NCBI GenBank assembly: GCA_002782675.1
Contig: PFIP01000127.1
Coordinates: 1 to 34,802 of the forward strand
Source of the DNA: Candidatus Infernicultor aquiphilus
Lineage (GTDB): Bacteria > Atribacterota > Phoenicimicrobiia > Phoenicimicrobiales > Phoenicimicrobiaceae
Direction of reading: 5' to 3'
Length of the DNA: 34,802 nucleotides
Shown here piece by piece: positions 1 to 9,941 of this stretch; the stretch's first letter is position 1, and the number at the start of each line of letters is the position of its first letter. The notes under the pieces are model-generated. The model was not told the origin of the DNA. It made no database searches and saw nothing but the letters and a program-made list of their open reading frames with translations. The translations under genes were made by a program, and so were the position numbers.

Positions 1-15
1 GTGAATTAAGGGGTT

Positions 16-40
16 TTCAAGGGGAAGAATTCCCCTTGAA
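16..40. repeat. perfect 11-bp hairpin upstream of rpe
   Basis: An 11-bp arm at 16-26 (TTCAAGGGGAA) is followed by a 3-nt loop and its exact reverse complement at 30-40. No T-run follows, so it is not a standard intrinsic terminator. It may be a transcript-end or processing hairpin of the gene lying before the window, or a small palindromic repeat. Confidence 0.6.
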
Positions 41-108
41 TATCTTGATAATGTTTGAAGATCCTTCAAGCTATAATTATATTTATAAAAAAAGATGGTG
101 ATATAATT

Positions 109-765
109 ATGATAAGAAAACTTGCTCCCTCAATATTAGATGCGGATTTTTCCTGCTTAGAAAGGGAATTAAGAAAAATAGAAAAGGGAGGAGCGGATTT
201 AATCCATTTAGATATTATGGATGGACATTTTGTGCCCAATATATCCTTTGGTCCAAAGATAGTCGAATCTATTAAAAGTAAGACATCTCTTCCGTTGGAT
301 GTTCATTTAATGATAGAAAATCCTGCTAATCATATTAAGTCATTTATTGAAGCAGGAGGAGATATTATAACTATCCACTATGAAACCTGTAGACATCTGG
401 ATAGAGTTATTCAAACTATTTTAGATATGGGAGCTAAATGTGGAATTGCTTTAAATCCAGCAACACCTCTAAACGTTATTGAATATGTCATTAATAAAAT
501 AGATATTCTTTTATTAATGACTGTTAATCCCGGTTTTGGTGGACAAAAATTTATTCCAGAGATGATTACTAAAATAGAGAAAGCAAGAAAAATAATAGAT
601 AATCAAAAAAAAATAATTAGCTTAGAAGTTGACGGTGGAATAAATTTGAATAATATTTCTAAAATAATTACAGCTGGTGCGGAAATAATTGTGGCTGGTC
701 AAATTATATTTAAAAGTACGAATCCTGAAATAACTATAAAAAAAATAAAAAATATTTTAAAGTAA
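109..765 (+). CDS. rpe: ribulose-phosphate 3-epimerase
   Basis: Interconverts ribulose 5-phosphate and xylulose 5-phosphate in the cytosolic pentose phosphate pathway. The 218-residue TIM-barrel protein has the family signatures in order: PSILDADF at the N-terminus, HLDIMDGHFVPNISFGP, HLMIEN, VNPGFGGQKFIP and EVDGGIN, which together supply the metal-binding His/Asp residues and the phosphate-gripping loops. The frame is open further upstream to a TTG at 55, but those 18 codons are not like the family and the usual length is about 215-225 residues, so the ATG at 109 is chosen. der follows after about 40 nt in the same direction. Confidence 0.95.
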   Translation: MIRKLAPSILDADFSCLERELRKIEKGGADLIHLDIMDGHFVPNISFGPKIVESIKSKTSLPLDVHLMIENPANHIKSFIEAGGDIITIHYETCRHLDRVIQTILDMGAKCGIALNPATPLNVIEYVINKIDILLLMTVNPGFGGQKFIPEMITKIEKARKIIDNQKKIISLEVDGGINLNNISKIITAGAEIIVAGQIIFKSTNPEITIKKIKNILK

Positions 766-807
766 ATACAAAATTATTTACTTTTTAAAGAACTGGAAGT
801 ATATATT

Positions 808-2133
808 TTGGAAAAAACTGTTGTTACTATAATTGGAAGAATAAATGTAGGAAAATCAACTTTGTTTAATAGAATTATTAAAAAAAAGATTGCTATTGTT
901 GAAAGTGAGCCTGGTGTTACTAGAGATAGGATATACGCTGAATGTGAATGGAAAGGAAAACAATTTACTCTAATTGATACCGGAGGAATAGATTCTATCA
1001 AAAAAGAAGAAATTCATAAAAAAATAAATACTCAGACTGAATTAGCTATTGAAGAAGCAGATTTAATCCTATTATTAGTTGATATTAAAGAAGGAATAAA
1101 TACCGATGATTTTAAAATAGCAAAAACTATTAGAGATAAAAACAAACCAAGTATCTTGGTTGCTAATAAAGGAGATGTAAAGGGAAGTGAATTAAAATTA
1201 TATGAATTTTATGAATTAGGATTAGGGGATCCTTTTATTATTTCAGCAGAACATGGATTAAATGTTGATAATTTATTAGATAGAATAGTATCTTTTGTTT
1301 CAGAAAAAAAAGTAAATCCTGAAAAAGAAGAAAAAGATACCATAAAAGTATCAATTCTTGGTAAGCAAAATGTAGGAAAATCAAGTATATTAAATTATAT
1401 TTTGGGAGAAGATAGAATAATAGTTAGTGAATATCCCGGCACTACCAGGGATGCTATTGAGGTAACCTTTAAACGTAATTCATTAAAATTGATATTTACC
1501 GACACTGCAGGATTAAGAGATAAAGCAAAGCCAAAAGAAGATATTGAATATTATAGTACCTTAAGAACTTTTAAAGCTGTAAGTAATTCTGATATAGTAT
1601 TATTAATATTGGATTCTACACAAGGAGTAAGTGTGCAAGATAAAAAAATTGCGAGTTATATACAAAAGGAAAAAAAAGCTTGTATCATAATATTAAATAA
1701 ATTTGATTTGATTAAAGATGAAGTAGATAAGAATTTATTAATTAAAGAGACTAAATATGAATTATCTTTTATAAAAAACTCTCCTATTATGCTAACTTCT
1801 GCCTTGACTGGTTATAATATTGGTAAAATAATTTTTGAAATCAAAGAAGTTGCTTTTCAATATAGTAAAAAAATATCAACTCCCATATTAAATAATTTTT
1901 TAAAAAAAACAATTTATGAGAATCCACCAAAATTTATAGAAGGAAATTCATTAAAGATAAGTTATGCTACCCAAATAGGAATAAGACCTCCGAAATTCCT
2001 ATTGTTCGTAAATAATCCAAAATTAATGTATACTTCCTACTATAACTATTTAGAAAATAAAATACATCAAGCTTTTGGATTTGAAGGTTCACCAGTGATT
2101 ATTAATTTAATTAAAAAAGATAAAAAAAGGTAG
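808..2133 (+). CDS. der: ribosome-assembly GTPase Der (EngA)
   Basis: Tandem-GTPase protein needed for late 50S subunit assembly. It has 441 residues, the normal family length. The first G domain shows a P-loop (GRINVGKST), DTGG and NKGD. The second shows GKQNVGKSS, DTAG and NKFD. A C-terminal KH-like domain of about 100 residues ends in a lysine-rich tail. The first P-loop reads GRINVGKS where most Der proteins have GRPNVGKS; the GxxxxGKS core is intact. The start is TTG with a GGAAG-type ribosome-binding site upstream. plsY follows after 7 nt, so the two are probably cotranscribed. Confidence 0.95.
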   Translation: MEKTVVTIIGRINVGKSTLFNRIIKKKIAIVESEPGVTRDRIYAECEWKGKQFTLIDTGGIDSIKKEEIHKKINTQTELAIEEADLILLLVDIKEGINTDDFKIAKTIRDKNKPSILVANKGDVKGSELKLYEFYELGLGDPFIISAEHGLNVDNLLDRIVSFVSEKKVNPEKEEKDTIKVSILGKQNVGKSSILNYILGEDRIIVSEYPGTTRDAIEVTFKRNSLKLIFTDTAGLRDKAKPKEDIEYYSTLRTFKAVSNSDIVLLILDSTQGVSVQDKKIASYIQKEKKACIIILNKFDLIKDEVDKNLLIKETKYELSFIKNSPIMLTSALTGYNIGKIIFEIKEVAFQYSKKISTPILNNFLKKTIYENPPKFIEGNSLKISYATQIGIRPPKFLLFVNNPKLMYTSYYNYLENKIHQAFGFEGSPVIINLIKKDKKR

Positions 2134-2140
2134 TAATTTA

Positions 2141-2746
2141 ATGATAATTTTAGTTATTTTGATAAGTTATATATTAGGTTCTATCCCTTTTGGTTATATT
2201 ATAAGTAAATTAGTCAAAAAAATTGATATAAGAGATTATGGTAGTGGAAACATAGGCGCAACCAATACTCTTCGTATATTAGGGCCTTTTGTGGCCTCAA
2301 TAGTCTTAATTGGAGATATTGGTAAAGGATATTTTTCTATTTATTTATCACGTCTTATAAGTCACGATAGCATATTTATATTAACGATTGCCGGCCTAGC
2401 GGTTATATGCGGCCATGATTGGTCTTTATTTCTAAAGTTTAAAGGTGGTAAAGGAGTAGCTACTACCTTTGGAGTTATTTTGGCGCTTAATCCAATGATA
2501 TCGATATTAGCAGCAATAGTTTGGGGGATGGTTATAATAACCACAAGATACGCTTCTTTATCATCTATTAGTGCAGTAATTTCTATTATAATTTTTACAA
2601 TATTATTTAAACAACCTTATGAATACATCATATTCAGTATAATAATTTTAATTTTAACTATTTTTACACATAAAGAAAACATTAAACGGTTAAAATTGGG
2701 GAATGAAAGTAAAATAGGGGAGAAAATCAGGATTAAAAAAAGATAG
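2141..2746 (+). CDS. plsY: acyl-phosphate:glycerol-3-phosphate acyltransferase PlsY
   Basis: Integral membrane enzyme that moves an acyl group from acyl-phosphate to glycerol 3-phosphate, the first step of phospholipid synthesis. The 201-residue protein is hydrophobic throughout with about five membrane segments. It carries the cytoplasmic-loop signatures GSGNIGATNTLRILG near residue 33 and GHDWSLFLKFKGGKGVATTFG near residue 90, which bind substrate phosphates. A basic tail follows the last helix. The start lies 7 nt after der. Its partner PlsX is not in the window. Confidence 0.95.
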   Translation: MIILVILISYILGSIPFGYIISKLVKKIDIRDYGSGNIGATNTLRILGPFVASIVLIGDIGKGYFSIYLSRLISHDSIFILTIAGLAVICGHDWSLFLKFKGGKGVATTFGVILALNPMISILAAIVWGMVIITTRYASLSSISAVISIIIFTILFKQPYEYIIFSIIILILTIFTHKENIKRLKLGNESKIGEKIRIKKR

Positions 2747-2768
2747 AATTTATAATAAAAGAGGAAAT

Positions 2769-3881
2769 ATGACTAAAGTTATAATTAGTGATATCCAAAA
2801 TAATAAAATATCCAAAGCTATAGAAGATGTATTCGAGAAATTTGAGGTAGAAAATAAAGTAAAAGATAAAAAAGTTTTGGTAAAACCAAATATTTTAGGT
2901 CCCTTCCCTCCTGAAAGAGGAGTAACTACGGACCCAAGAATAATCTCAGCAGTGGTTAAGAGATTAAGGGATTATAAGGCTAAAGAGATAGTTGTCGGAG
3001 ATAATTCAGGTAGTATTTATTATGACCCATTAAAAATAGCTAAAATAACTGGAATTTTAGATGCTTCAGATGGTTGTTTCACTAATATTGCTAAAGACAT
3101 TATAGAAATAAAGGTAAAATCTAAATTTATAGATAAGCTTTTTATTTCAAAATCAGTTATAGAGGCAGACTATATTATTAATGTTCCAAAGTTTAAGACC
3201 CACGGTTTGACTACTATTGCGGGAGCAATCAAAAATATGTTTGGTATTGTACCAGGAGCAAAGAAAGCACAGTTACATACTTTGACTCGGTCTGTTTATG
3301 AATTTGCTGAATTATTAGTAGATATCTATCAAATAAGAATTCCGGATTTAAATATCATGGATGCTATAATTGGCATGGAAGGTAGAGGCCCTACCAATGG
3401 GGAACCGAGAGTTATAAATAAAATATTAAGTAGTGATAATGGAATTTCTCTTGATTCTATAATGGCCACTATGATGGGACTTAAGCCAGAATCAATTGAA
3501 CTATTGCAAGTAGCTCAAAAAAGAAATTTAGGAGAAATAGATCTATCCAGTATAGATATATCTGGGAAATTAGAAATAATTCCAGGATATAAGATACCAA
3601 ATAACGGTTTATTGCAAAAAATAAGAAAAGCAGCTACCCCCTACGTATTTAATTTCGCAGCAGTTAAACCAATAGTAAATCATAATAAATGTAAAGTATG
3701 CAAGAAGTGTATAGAAGTTTGCCCGGTTTCTGCAATGAAAATGAATTTAAAGAGCGGTTTTCCTGAAGTAGATAGGAAAAAATGTATTTCTTGCTTTTGT
3801 TGTGATGAACACTGTCCTTATGGAGCAATAATTTTACCTTCCTTGCCACTAGATTGGTATAATCGATTAAGAGGAAAATAA
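2769..3881 (+). CDS. DUF362 protein with C-terminal 2x[4Fe-4S] ferredoxin domain
   Basis: A 370-residue protein of the DUF362 family, common in anaerobes and of unsettled function. The N-terminal 300 residues hold the DUF362 region, including VKPNILGPFPPERGVTTDP and NVPKFKTHGLTTIAGAIKN. The C-terminus carries two clostridial-type ferredoxin motifs, CKVCKKCIEVCP and CISCFCCDEHCP, enough for two [4Fe-4S] clusters. This points to a cytosolic electron-transfer or cluster-handling role, but the substrate is unknown. A GAGG ribosome-binding site precedes the ATG. It lies between plsY and topA in the same direction, and nothing nearby indicates its pathway. Confidence 0.85.
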   Translation: MTKVIISDIQNNKISKAIEDVFEKFEVENKVKDKKVLVKPNILGPFPPERGVTTDPRIISAVVKRLRDYKAKEIVVGDNSGSIYYDPLKIAKITGILDASDGCFTNIAKDIIEIKVKSKFIDKLFISKSVIEADYIINVPKFKTHGLTTIAGAIKNMFGIVPGAKKAQLHTLTRSVYEFAELLVDIYQIRIPDLNIMDAIIGMEGRGPTNGEPRVINKILSSDNGISLDSIMATMMGLKPESIELLQVAQKRNLGEIDLSSIDISGKLEIIPGYKIPNNGLLQKIRKAATPYVFNFAAVKPIVNHNKCKVCKKCIEVCPVSAMKMNLKSGFPEVDRKKCISCFCCDEHCPYGAIILPSLPLDWYNRLRGK

Positions 3882-3928
3882 AAAAGTTAATCATATTATA
3901 ATAGCAACTATATTATTGAGGTGTATTG

Positions 3929-6031
3929 ATGGTCAAATATCTGGTAATTGTTGAGTCACCAACTAAGGAAAAAACCTTGAAGAAAATTTTAGGAGAAAAT
4001 TATCTTATTAAATCTAGCAAGGGGCATATAATTGATTTACCTAAAACAAAATTAGGTATAGATATTGGAAATGATTTTCAACCCGAGTATGTTACTATTC
4101 CCAGACAAAGAAGTATTGTAAAAGAATTAGAAAAATATTCAAAAGATAAAGATAAGATATTCTTGGCAACTGATCCGGATAGAGAAGGAGAAGCAATTGC
4201 CTGGCATATTGCTCAAAAATTAAAAATTAAAAATGATAACAACAGAGTTAGTTTTAATGAAATAACCGAAAGAGCTGTATCTCAAGCCTTTAAAAATCCG
4301 AGAGAGATTAACCTTAATATGGTAGATTCACAAAAGACCAGGAGATTATTAGATAGATTGGTAGGGTACAAGATAAGTCCTTTATTATGGAAAAAGATAG
4401 GTAAAAAACTAAGTGCAGGAAGAGTACAATCCGTGACATTGCGATTAATATGCGAAAGAGAAGAGGAGATACTTAAATTTAAAGAAGATGAATATTGGTT
4501 GATAAGTGTACTTCTTAATAAAACTGAAGATGAAGAAATAAAGCCTTTTGAGGCGAAGCTTTTTTCAGTTGATTCTAAAAAAATAACCATAAGAAATAAA
4601 AAAGAAGCGATGCAAATCTGTGAAGAAGTAAAAAATCAAAACATATATGTTAAAGATATTAATAAAAGAAAAGAATTTAAAAATCCTCAGCCTTCATTTA
4701 CTACCAGCAGCTTACAACAAGAAGGATATAACAAATTAAATTTTTCTATTAAAAAAAGTATGATTATAGCTCAACAATTGTATGAAGGCATCGCTTTGGG
4801 AGATAAAGGAAATGTTGGTTTAATTACTTATATGCGTACTGATTCTATAAGGGTATCCAATGAAGCAAAAAGTGAGGCGAAAAAATATATAGAAGAAAAA
4901 TATGGTAAAAAATTTGCAAAATCATTTGAAAACTTCGAAAAAGATAAAAAGAAAATAAAAAACAAAACCATTCAGGATGCCCATGAATCTATTCGGCCTA
5001 CTTCTGTATTTAATCAACCAGATTTGATTAAAAAATATCTAAGTAATGATCAATATAAACTATATAGTTTAATTTGGCAAAGATTTATAGCGAGTAGAAT
5101 GAAAGCTGCTTATCTAGAAAAAATCACTATAAATATAGAGGCGGGGAAATACCTATTTAGAGCTTCTGGATCTAATATATTATTTAAAGGATTTATGATT
5201 ATATATAATGAAGATAATCAAGATTTAAATAAACCTCCTGATCTTAAAGAAGGAGATAAACTAAAGATAATAAAAATTGAAGAAAAGCAATATTTTACCA
5301 AACCTCCTCCCAGATATACAGAAGCTAGCTTGGTAAAAACATTAGAAAAAGAAGGAATAGGTAGACCTAGCACCTATGTACCTATTATAGATACTATACA
5401 ACGTCGAGAATATGTGGAGAAGGTTAACAAAAAATTTAATCCTACAGAATTAGGAATAAAAGTAAACTCTTTTTTAACTCAATATTTTTCTGATATTATA
5501 AATGTTGCCTTTACTGCAAAAATGGAAAAACAGCTCGATGAAGTTGAATCTAATAAAAAAAAATGGGTAGATATATTAAAAACATTTTATAAAACATTTT
5601 CTAAGGATTTAGAAAAAGGAAACCAGGCCCAAAGAATTAAAATAACCCAGTTGTTTAGTGACGAAATATGTGATAAGTGTGGTCGCAAGATGTTGATAAA
5701 AAGCGGACGTTTTGGTAAATTCTTAGCTTGTTCAGGATTTCCTGATTGTAAAAATACCAAATCTTTTTTAGATAAAATTGGTATAAATTGTCCTGAGGAA
5801 GGATGCCCGGGAGAAATTGTTAGGAAAAAAACCAAAAAAGGAAGAATATTTTATGGATGCAGCAATTATCCAAAATGTTCTTTTATGACCTGGAATAAGC
5901 CGGTGGATAAAAAATGTCCTAAATGCAATTCCATTTTAGTGTTAGATAAAAATAAAAAAAACGGATTTTATTATAAATGCAGTAATTCTGTTTGTGATTA
6001 TAAAGATATTATCAAAGAAGATAAAGAATAA
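3929..6031 (+). CDS. topA: DNA topoisomerase I (type IA)
   Basis: Relaxes negative supercoils by cutting one DNA strand. The protein has 700 residues from the ATG at 3929, chosen over the TTG one codon upstream because GAGGTG at 3918-3923 is well spaced for it. The Toprim domain starts with VIVESPTKEKT and has the acidic DxDxxGE motif (ATDPDREGEAIAWHI). The active-site tyrosine is Tyr301 in GLITYMRTDS. The C-terminus has three four-cysteine zinc ribbons (CDKCG...C, CPEEGC...C and CPKC...C) that bind single-stranded DNA. All key residues are present. Confidence 0.97.
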   Translation: MVKYLVIVESPTKEKTLKKILGENYLIKSSKGHIIDLPKTKLGIDIGNDFQPEYVTIPRQRSIVKELEKYSKDKDKIFLATDPDREGEAIAWHIAQKLKIKNDNNRVSFNEITERAVSQAFKNPREINLNMVDSQKTRRLLDRLVGYKISPLLWKKIGKKLSAGRVQSVTLRLICEREEEILKFKEDEYWLISVLLNKTEDEEIKPFEAKLFSVDSKKITIRNKKEAMQICEEVKNQNIYVKDINKRKEFKNPQPSFTTSSLQQEGYNKLNFSIKKSMIIAQQLYEGIALGDKGNVGLITYMRTDSIRVSNEAKSEAKKYIEEKYGKKFAKSFENFEKDKKKIKNKTIQDAHESIRPTSVFNQPDLIKKYLSNDQYKLYSLIWQRFIASRMKAAYLEKITINIEAGKYLFRASGSNILFKGFMIIYNEDNQDLNKPPDLKEGDKLKIIKIEEKQYFTKPPPRYTEASLVKTLEKEGIGRPSTYVPIIDTIQRREYVEKVNKKFNPTELGIKVNSFLTQYFSDIINVAFTAKMEKQLDEVESNKKKWVDILKTFYKTFSKDLEKGNQAQRIKITQLFSDEICDKCGRKMLIKSGRFGKFLACSGFPDCKNTKSFLDKIGINCPEEGCPGEIVRKKTKKGRIFYGCSNYPKCSFMTWNKPVDKKCPKCNSILVLDKNKKNGFYYKCSNSVCDYKDIIKEDKE

Positions 6032-6108
6032 TTAATAAATAGAATAGATCTTTAAATATAAACTTAGCCTAAAATAAAAAATAAACTCCTCGAAAAGCAA
6101 AAAAGAGA

Positions 6109-7026
6109 GTGTTACATTTGAAGAAATATATAGAATTATATGCTTTTTTTTTAAAGAATGAAAAAAACTATTCTAATTATACCATTGTTTCCTATAGAAA
6201 TGATTTAATTCAATTTTTCAATTATTTAAAACTTTATAGGATACTAAAAGATGATAAAATAGAATACGTTGATCGTAGTGTTATGCGAAAATATATTGTT
6301 TATTTAAAGAAGAGTGATTATTCAGCAAGGAGTATTTCCAGAAAAATATCCACAGTACGTTCCTTCTTTAAATTTTGTTTAAGAGAAGGCATAATTAAAG
6401 TTAATCCAACCATTAATTTAATAACGCCTAAGATAAATAAAAAGTTACCTTATTTTTTGTATTTACAAGAAGTTAATAAACTTATTGAAACTCCATTAAA
6501 AAATACAATATTTGGAATTAGAGATAGAGCAATTCTTGAACTACTTTATGGCACCGGAATTAGAGTTGGAGAACTTGTAAATTTAAATATTTGCAATATT
6601 GACTTATATGAAAAAACTATTATAGTATTTGGAAAGGGTTCAAAGGAAAGAATTCTTCCCCTTGGTAATCCGAGCATAAGGGCAATACAAGAATATTTAA
6701 CCAGTAGAAATTTATTTGAAAAAAAAATATTTGTAAATAAAAATGACCTAGAGGCATTATTTTTAAATCGTTTAGGAGGACGATTAACCACAAGAAGTAT
6801 ACGTCGAATTATTATTAAATATATGAAAATGGCTGGTTTAAATAAAAAGATAAGCCCCCATGTTTTAAGGCATTCGTTTGCTACTCATCTTTTAGAGGGT
6901 GGAGCAGATTTACGTTCTGTGCAAGAACTTTTGGGGCATAAGAGTTTGTCCACTACTCAAATATATACTCATATTACTAAAGAAAGGTTAAAAACAATTT
7001 ATAAAAAGTCTCATCCCAGGGCTTAA
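6109..7026 (+). CDS. xerC: tyrosine recombinase XerC/XerD type
   Basis: Site-specific recombinase of the kind that resolves chromosome dimers at dif. It has an N-terminal SAM-like core-binding domain (residues 5-95) and a C-terminal catalytic domain. Catalytic residues counted from the GTG at 6109 are Arg152 (GTGIRVGEL), Lys in GKGSKERILPL, His251 and Arg254 (HVLRHSFATHLLEGG), His277 (LLGHKS) and Tyr286 (TQIYTHI). A TTG at 6118 is another possible start, since the GAGAG at 6105-6109 suits it better. It directly precedes hslV-hslU, the same arrangement as codV-clpQ-clpY in Bacillus, which favours a housekeeping Xer over a mobile-element integrase. XerC versus XerD cannot be settled here. Confidence 0.88.
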   Translation: MLHLKKYIELYAFFLKNEKNYSNYTIVSYRNDLIQFFNYLKLYRILKDDKIEYVDRSVMRKYIVYLKKSDYSARSISRKISTVRSFFKFCLREGIIKVNPTINLITPKINKKLPYFLYLQEVNKLIETPLKNTIFGIRDRAILELLYGTGIRVGELVNLNICNIDLYEKTIIVFGKGSKERILPLGNPSIRAIQEYLTSRNLFEKKIFVNKNDLEALFLNRLGGRLTTRSIRRIIIKYMKMAGLNKKISPHVLRHSFATHLLEGGADLRSVQELLGHKSLSTTQIYTHITKERLKTIYKKSHPRA

Positions 7027-7058
7027 GGTTAAAAATTTAAAAGGAGATGAAATAAAAA

Positions 7059-7586
7059 ATGTTTAAAGGAACCACAATTTTAGCCATAAAACATAAAGAT
7101 GAGGTTGCTATTTCTGGTGATGGCCAAATAACTATAGGTAATACCATTATGAAAAATAATACCAAAAAGATACGAAAATTATATAATGATAAAATTCTTA
7201 CCGGTTTTGCCGGGGCAAGTGCTGATGCTATGACTTTATTTGAAAAATTCGAAAATAAAATAGATGAGCTTCATGGAAATTTACCTAAAGCTGTTATTTC
7301 TTTAGCTAAAGAATGGCGAACTGATAAAATATTAAGAAAATTAGAAGCTATACTAATCGTTGCAGATAAAAAGAATATGTTTATAGTTTCTGGGACTGGT
7401 GATATAATAGAACCTGATGATAATATTGCTGCTATTGGCTCAGGTGGTCCTTATGCATTAGCTGCAGCAAAAGCTTTAGTGAAATTTTCTAATTTATCTG
7501 CTTATGAAATTGCTTTAGAATCTTTAAAGATTGCTGCATCAATTTGTATTTACACTAATGATAAAATAACAGCAGAAAAATTATAA
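7059..7586 (+). CDS. hslV: ATP-dependent protease proteolytic subunit HslV
   Basis: Threonine protease subunit of the HslUV (ClpQY) complex, a bacterial relative of proteasome beta subunits. It has 175 residues. The mature N-terminus is expected at Thr5 after removal of MFKG, giving TTILAIKH. Other family landmarks are [55 protein letters not shown] and the C-terminal CIYTND. An AAGGAGATG-type ribosome-binding site precedes the ATG. hslU follows after 19 nt, so both subunits are made from one message. Confidence 0.96.
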   Translation: MFKGTTILAIKHKDEVAISGDGQITIGNTIMKNNTKKIRKLYNDKILTGFAGASADAMTLFEKFENKIDELHGNLPKAVISLAKEWRTDKILRKLEAILIVADKKNMFIVSGTGDIIEPDDNIAAIGSGGPYALAAAKALVKFSNLSAYEIALESLKIAASICIYTNDKITAEKL

Positions 7587-7605
7587 AAGATAGGAGGTAT
7601 TATAG

Positions 7606-9024
7606 TTGATTAATGATTTAACACCTTCGCAGATTGTTTCTGAACTTGATAAATATATAATTGGGCAAGATAACGCCAAAAAAGCTGTAGCTATAGCTTT
7701 AAGAAATAGAATCAGAAGGCAGAAATTGCCTCCTGAATTAATAGATGAAGTAACTCCGAAAAATATCATAATGATCGGGCCTACCGGAGTGGGAAAAACA
7801 GAAATCGCTAGAAGATTAGCAAAATTAGTTAAAGCTCCTTTTGTAAAAGTAGAAGCAACAAAATATACTGAAGTAGGGTATGTGGGAAGAGATGTGGAAT
7901 CTATAATTCGAGATTTAACTGAAGTGTGTATTCAATTGGTCCGTAAAGAATGGGCAATTAAAGTAGAAGATAAGGCAAGACAATTAGCCGAAGAACAAAT
8001 AATAAATTATTTATTCCCGGTAGTAAAAAAGAAAAAAGAGCAAAAAGCAGATTTATTTAAGGAATCATTTTATCCTGGAATTGAAAAAGAAAATAAAGAT
8101 TCTTTAAATGTTTTAATAAAAAAAGATGAAAGAGAAGAAAGATTTGAAAGGACTAGGAAAAAGTTTAAAGATAAATTAGAAAAAGGTGAGCTGGAAAACA
8201 GATTAATTGAAGTTGAAATTGAAGAAAACATTCAACCTACCGTAGAAGTATTTTCTAATTCAGGAATAGAAGGCATGGGTATTAATTTTAAAGATATTCT
8301 TGGTAGAATGTTTCCTCAAAAAAAGAAAAAGCAAAAAGTTACTGTTGCGGAGGCTCGAAAAATATTAATCTATAATGAAACTCAAAACTTAATAGATATG
8401 GATGAAGTAATTAGGACTACCATTAATAAAGTGGAAAATTTAGGGATTGTTTTTATTGATGAAATCGATAAAATTGCCAGACAAGAAAAATCATATGGAC
8501 CGGATGTTTCCAGAGGTGGAGTTCAAAGAGATATATTACCTATTGTAGAAGGTTCAACAGTCATAACTAAATATGGAGCTGTTAAAACTGACCATATTTT
8601 ATTTATAGCTGCTGGGACTTTTACTACTTCAAAGCCTTCTGATTTAATACCTGAATTGCAAGGACGTTTTCCTATTAGAGTTGAATTAAATAGTTTAAGC
8701 ATGGAAGATTTTAAAAGAATATTAATCGAGCCTTGTAATTCACTAATAAAACAATACATATCTTTGCTTAATACCGAAAGTCTGGAAGTAGAATTTACAG
8801 ATGATGCGATTAGCGAGATTGCTGAAACCGCTTTTTTAGTAAACGAACAGACAGAAAATATTGGAGCAAGGAGACTTTATACTATATTAGAAAAATTATT
8901 AGAAGATATTTCTTTTAATGCCCCTGATCTTAAAGAAAAGAAATTTACTATTGATGAAAAATATGTAAAGAAAAAATTACAAAGTATCGTAAAAAACGAA
9001 GATTTAAGCAGGTATATTTTATAA
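7606..9024 (+). CDS. hslU: ATP-dependent protease ATPase subunit HslU
   Basis: AAA+ unfoldase that feeds substrates to HslV. It has 472 residues, slightly longer than the roughly 440-460 usual, with the extra length in a lysine- and glutamate-rich I-domain at about residues 110-240. The N-terminus has [20 protein letters not shown], Walker A is GPTGVGKTE, and Walker B is VFIDEIDKI. Sensor and C-domain residues include the conserved [12 protein letters not shown] and [18 protein letters not shown]. The start is TTG, supported by a near-perfect AGGAGGT site 7 nt upstream. Confidence 0.96.
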   Translation: MINDLTPSQIVSELDKYIIGQDNAKKAVAIALRNRIRRQKLPPELIDEVTPKNIIMIGPTGVGKTEIARRLAKLVKAPFVKVEATKYTEVGYVGRDVESIIRDLTEVCIQLVRKEWAIKVEDKARQLAEEQIINYLFPVVKKKKEQKADLFKESFYPGIEKENKDSLNVLIKKDEREERFERTRKKFKDKLEKGELENRLIEVEIEENIQPTVEVFSNSGIEGMGINFKDILGRMFPQKKKKQKVTVAEARKILIYNETQNLIDMDEVIRTTINKVENLGIVFIDEIDKIARQEKSYGPDVSRGGVQRDILPIVEGSTVITKYGAVKTDHILFIAAGTFTTSKPSDLIPELQGRFPIRVELNSLSMEDFKRILIEPCNSLIKQYISLLNTESLEVEFTDDAISEIAETAFLVNEQTENIGARRLYTILEKLLEDISFNAPDLKEKKFTIDEKYVKKKLQSIVKNEDLSRYIL

Positions 9025-9064
9025 AGTCAATAAAAAATAAAATAAATAAACCATTAAGTGTTTC

Positions 9065-9093
9065 TTGATTTAGAAAAAAAACTATGTTATACT
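9065..9093 (+). promoter_or_regulatory. predicted sigma-70 promoter of the rpsB operon
   Basis: TTGATT at 9065-9070 serves as -35 and TATACT at 9088-9093 as -10, with a 17-nt spacer. TG at 9085-9086 makes it an extended -10. It lies in the 169-nt gap between hslU and rpsB and would leave a leader of roughly 95 nt. That leader contains a 12-bp palindrome TTAGAATTCTAA at 9134-9145, a possible control structure. Confidence 0.65.
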
Positions 9094-9193
9094 ACTTTTG
9101 ATTTTGTGCATTAAATAGTAATTTATAGTGATTTTAGAATTCTAATTTAATATAAAAATACGAAATATTAAAATATAAATTGGAGGATAATAG

Positions 9194-9910
9194 ATGAGTG
9201 TAGTTTCAATGAAACAATTGTTAGAAGCGGGAGTTCATTTTGGTCATCAAATGAGAAGATGGGACCCTAGGATGAAATCTTATATTTTTACAGATAGAAA
9301 TAATATATATATTATAGATCTTCAACAGACTGTAAAATTAATTGATGTAGCATATGATTTTATAAAAGAGATATCTAGCAAAGGTGCAAATATATTATTT
9401 GTAGGAACAAAAAAACAGGCTCTGGAATCGATTAAAAACGAGGCAGAAAAATGTGGCATGTTTTATGTAAATTATAGGTGGTTAGGAGGAACATTAACTA
9501 ATTTCAATACCATTAGAAAGAGAGTAAAAAGACTTTATGAATTAGAGGAAATGGAGAATAATAAAATGTTTGAAGTTCTTCCTAAAAAAGAAGTAATGAA
9601 ATTAAAAGTAGAAAAGGAGAAATTAGAAAAATTATTAACCGGTATTAAAAATATGGAAAAGCTTCCAGATGCAATTTTTGTAGTTGACCCCAAAAAAGAG
9701 AAAATTGCAATTGCTGAGGCAATTAAACTTTCCCTACCCATTGTTGCTATTGTAGATACTAATTGTAATCCAGAAGAAATTGATTATGTAATTCCAGGAA
9801 ATGATGACGCAATTAGAGCAGTAAAACTTATCTCTTCAGTTATAGCAGATGCAGTTATAGAAGGTAAGAAATTAATTATAGACCAAGCAACTGAAACAGT
9901 TAAAAAATAA
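9194..9910 (+). CDS. rpsB: 30S ribosomal protein S2
   Basis: Small-subunit ribosomal protein of 238 residues, the usual length. It starts [19 protein letters not shown], the family's N-terminal signature, followed by [22 protein letters not shown] and [16 protein letters not shown]; the C-terminal part has [20 protein letters not shown] strong TGGAGGA ribosome-binding site precedes the ATG. It is the first gene of an rpsB-tsf-pyrH-frr cluster that is widely conserved in bacteria. Confidence 0.98.
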   Translation: MSVVSMKQLLEAGVHFGHQMRRWDPRMKSYIFTDRNNIYIIDLQQTVKLIDVAYDFIKEISSKGANILFVGTKKQALESIKNEAEKCGMFYVNYRWLGGTLTNFNTIRKRVKRLYELEEMENNKMFEVLPKKEVMKLKVEKEKLEKLLTGIKNMEKLPDAIFVVDPKKEKIAIAEAIKLSLPIVAIVDTNCNPEEIDYVIPGNDDAIRAVKLISSVIADAVIEGKKLIIDQATETVKK

Positions 9911-9941
9911 ACCTATATTTAAATGAAGTAAGGAGAAAAAT

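Noticed and set aside
808-2133. GRINVGKS in Der as a defective P-loop
   Set aside because: Only the non-essential proline differs; the GxxxxGKS core is intact in both G domains.
6109-7026. Tyrosine recombinase as the integrase of a mobile element
   Set aside because: It sits directly before hslVU with normal spacing, as in Bacillus codV-clpQY, and no attachment repeats or phage genes flank it.
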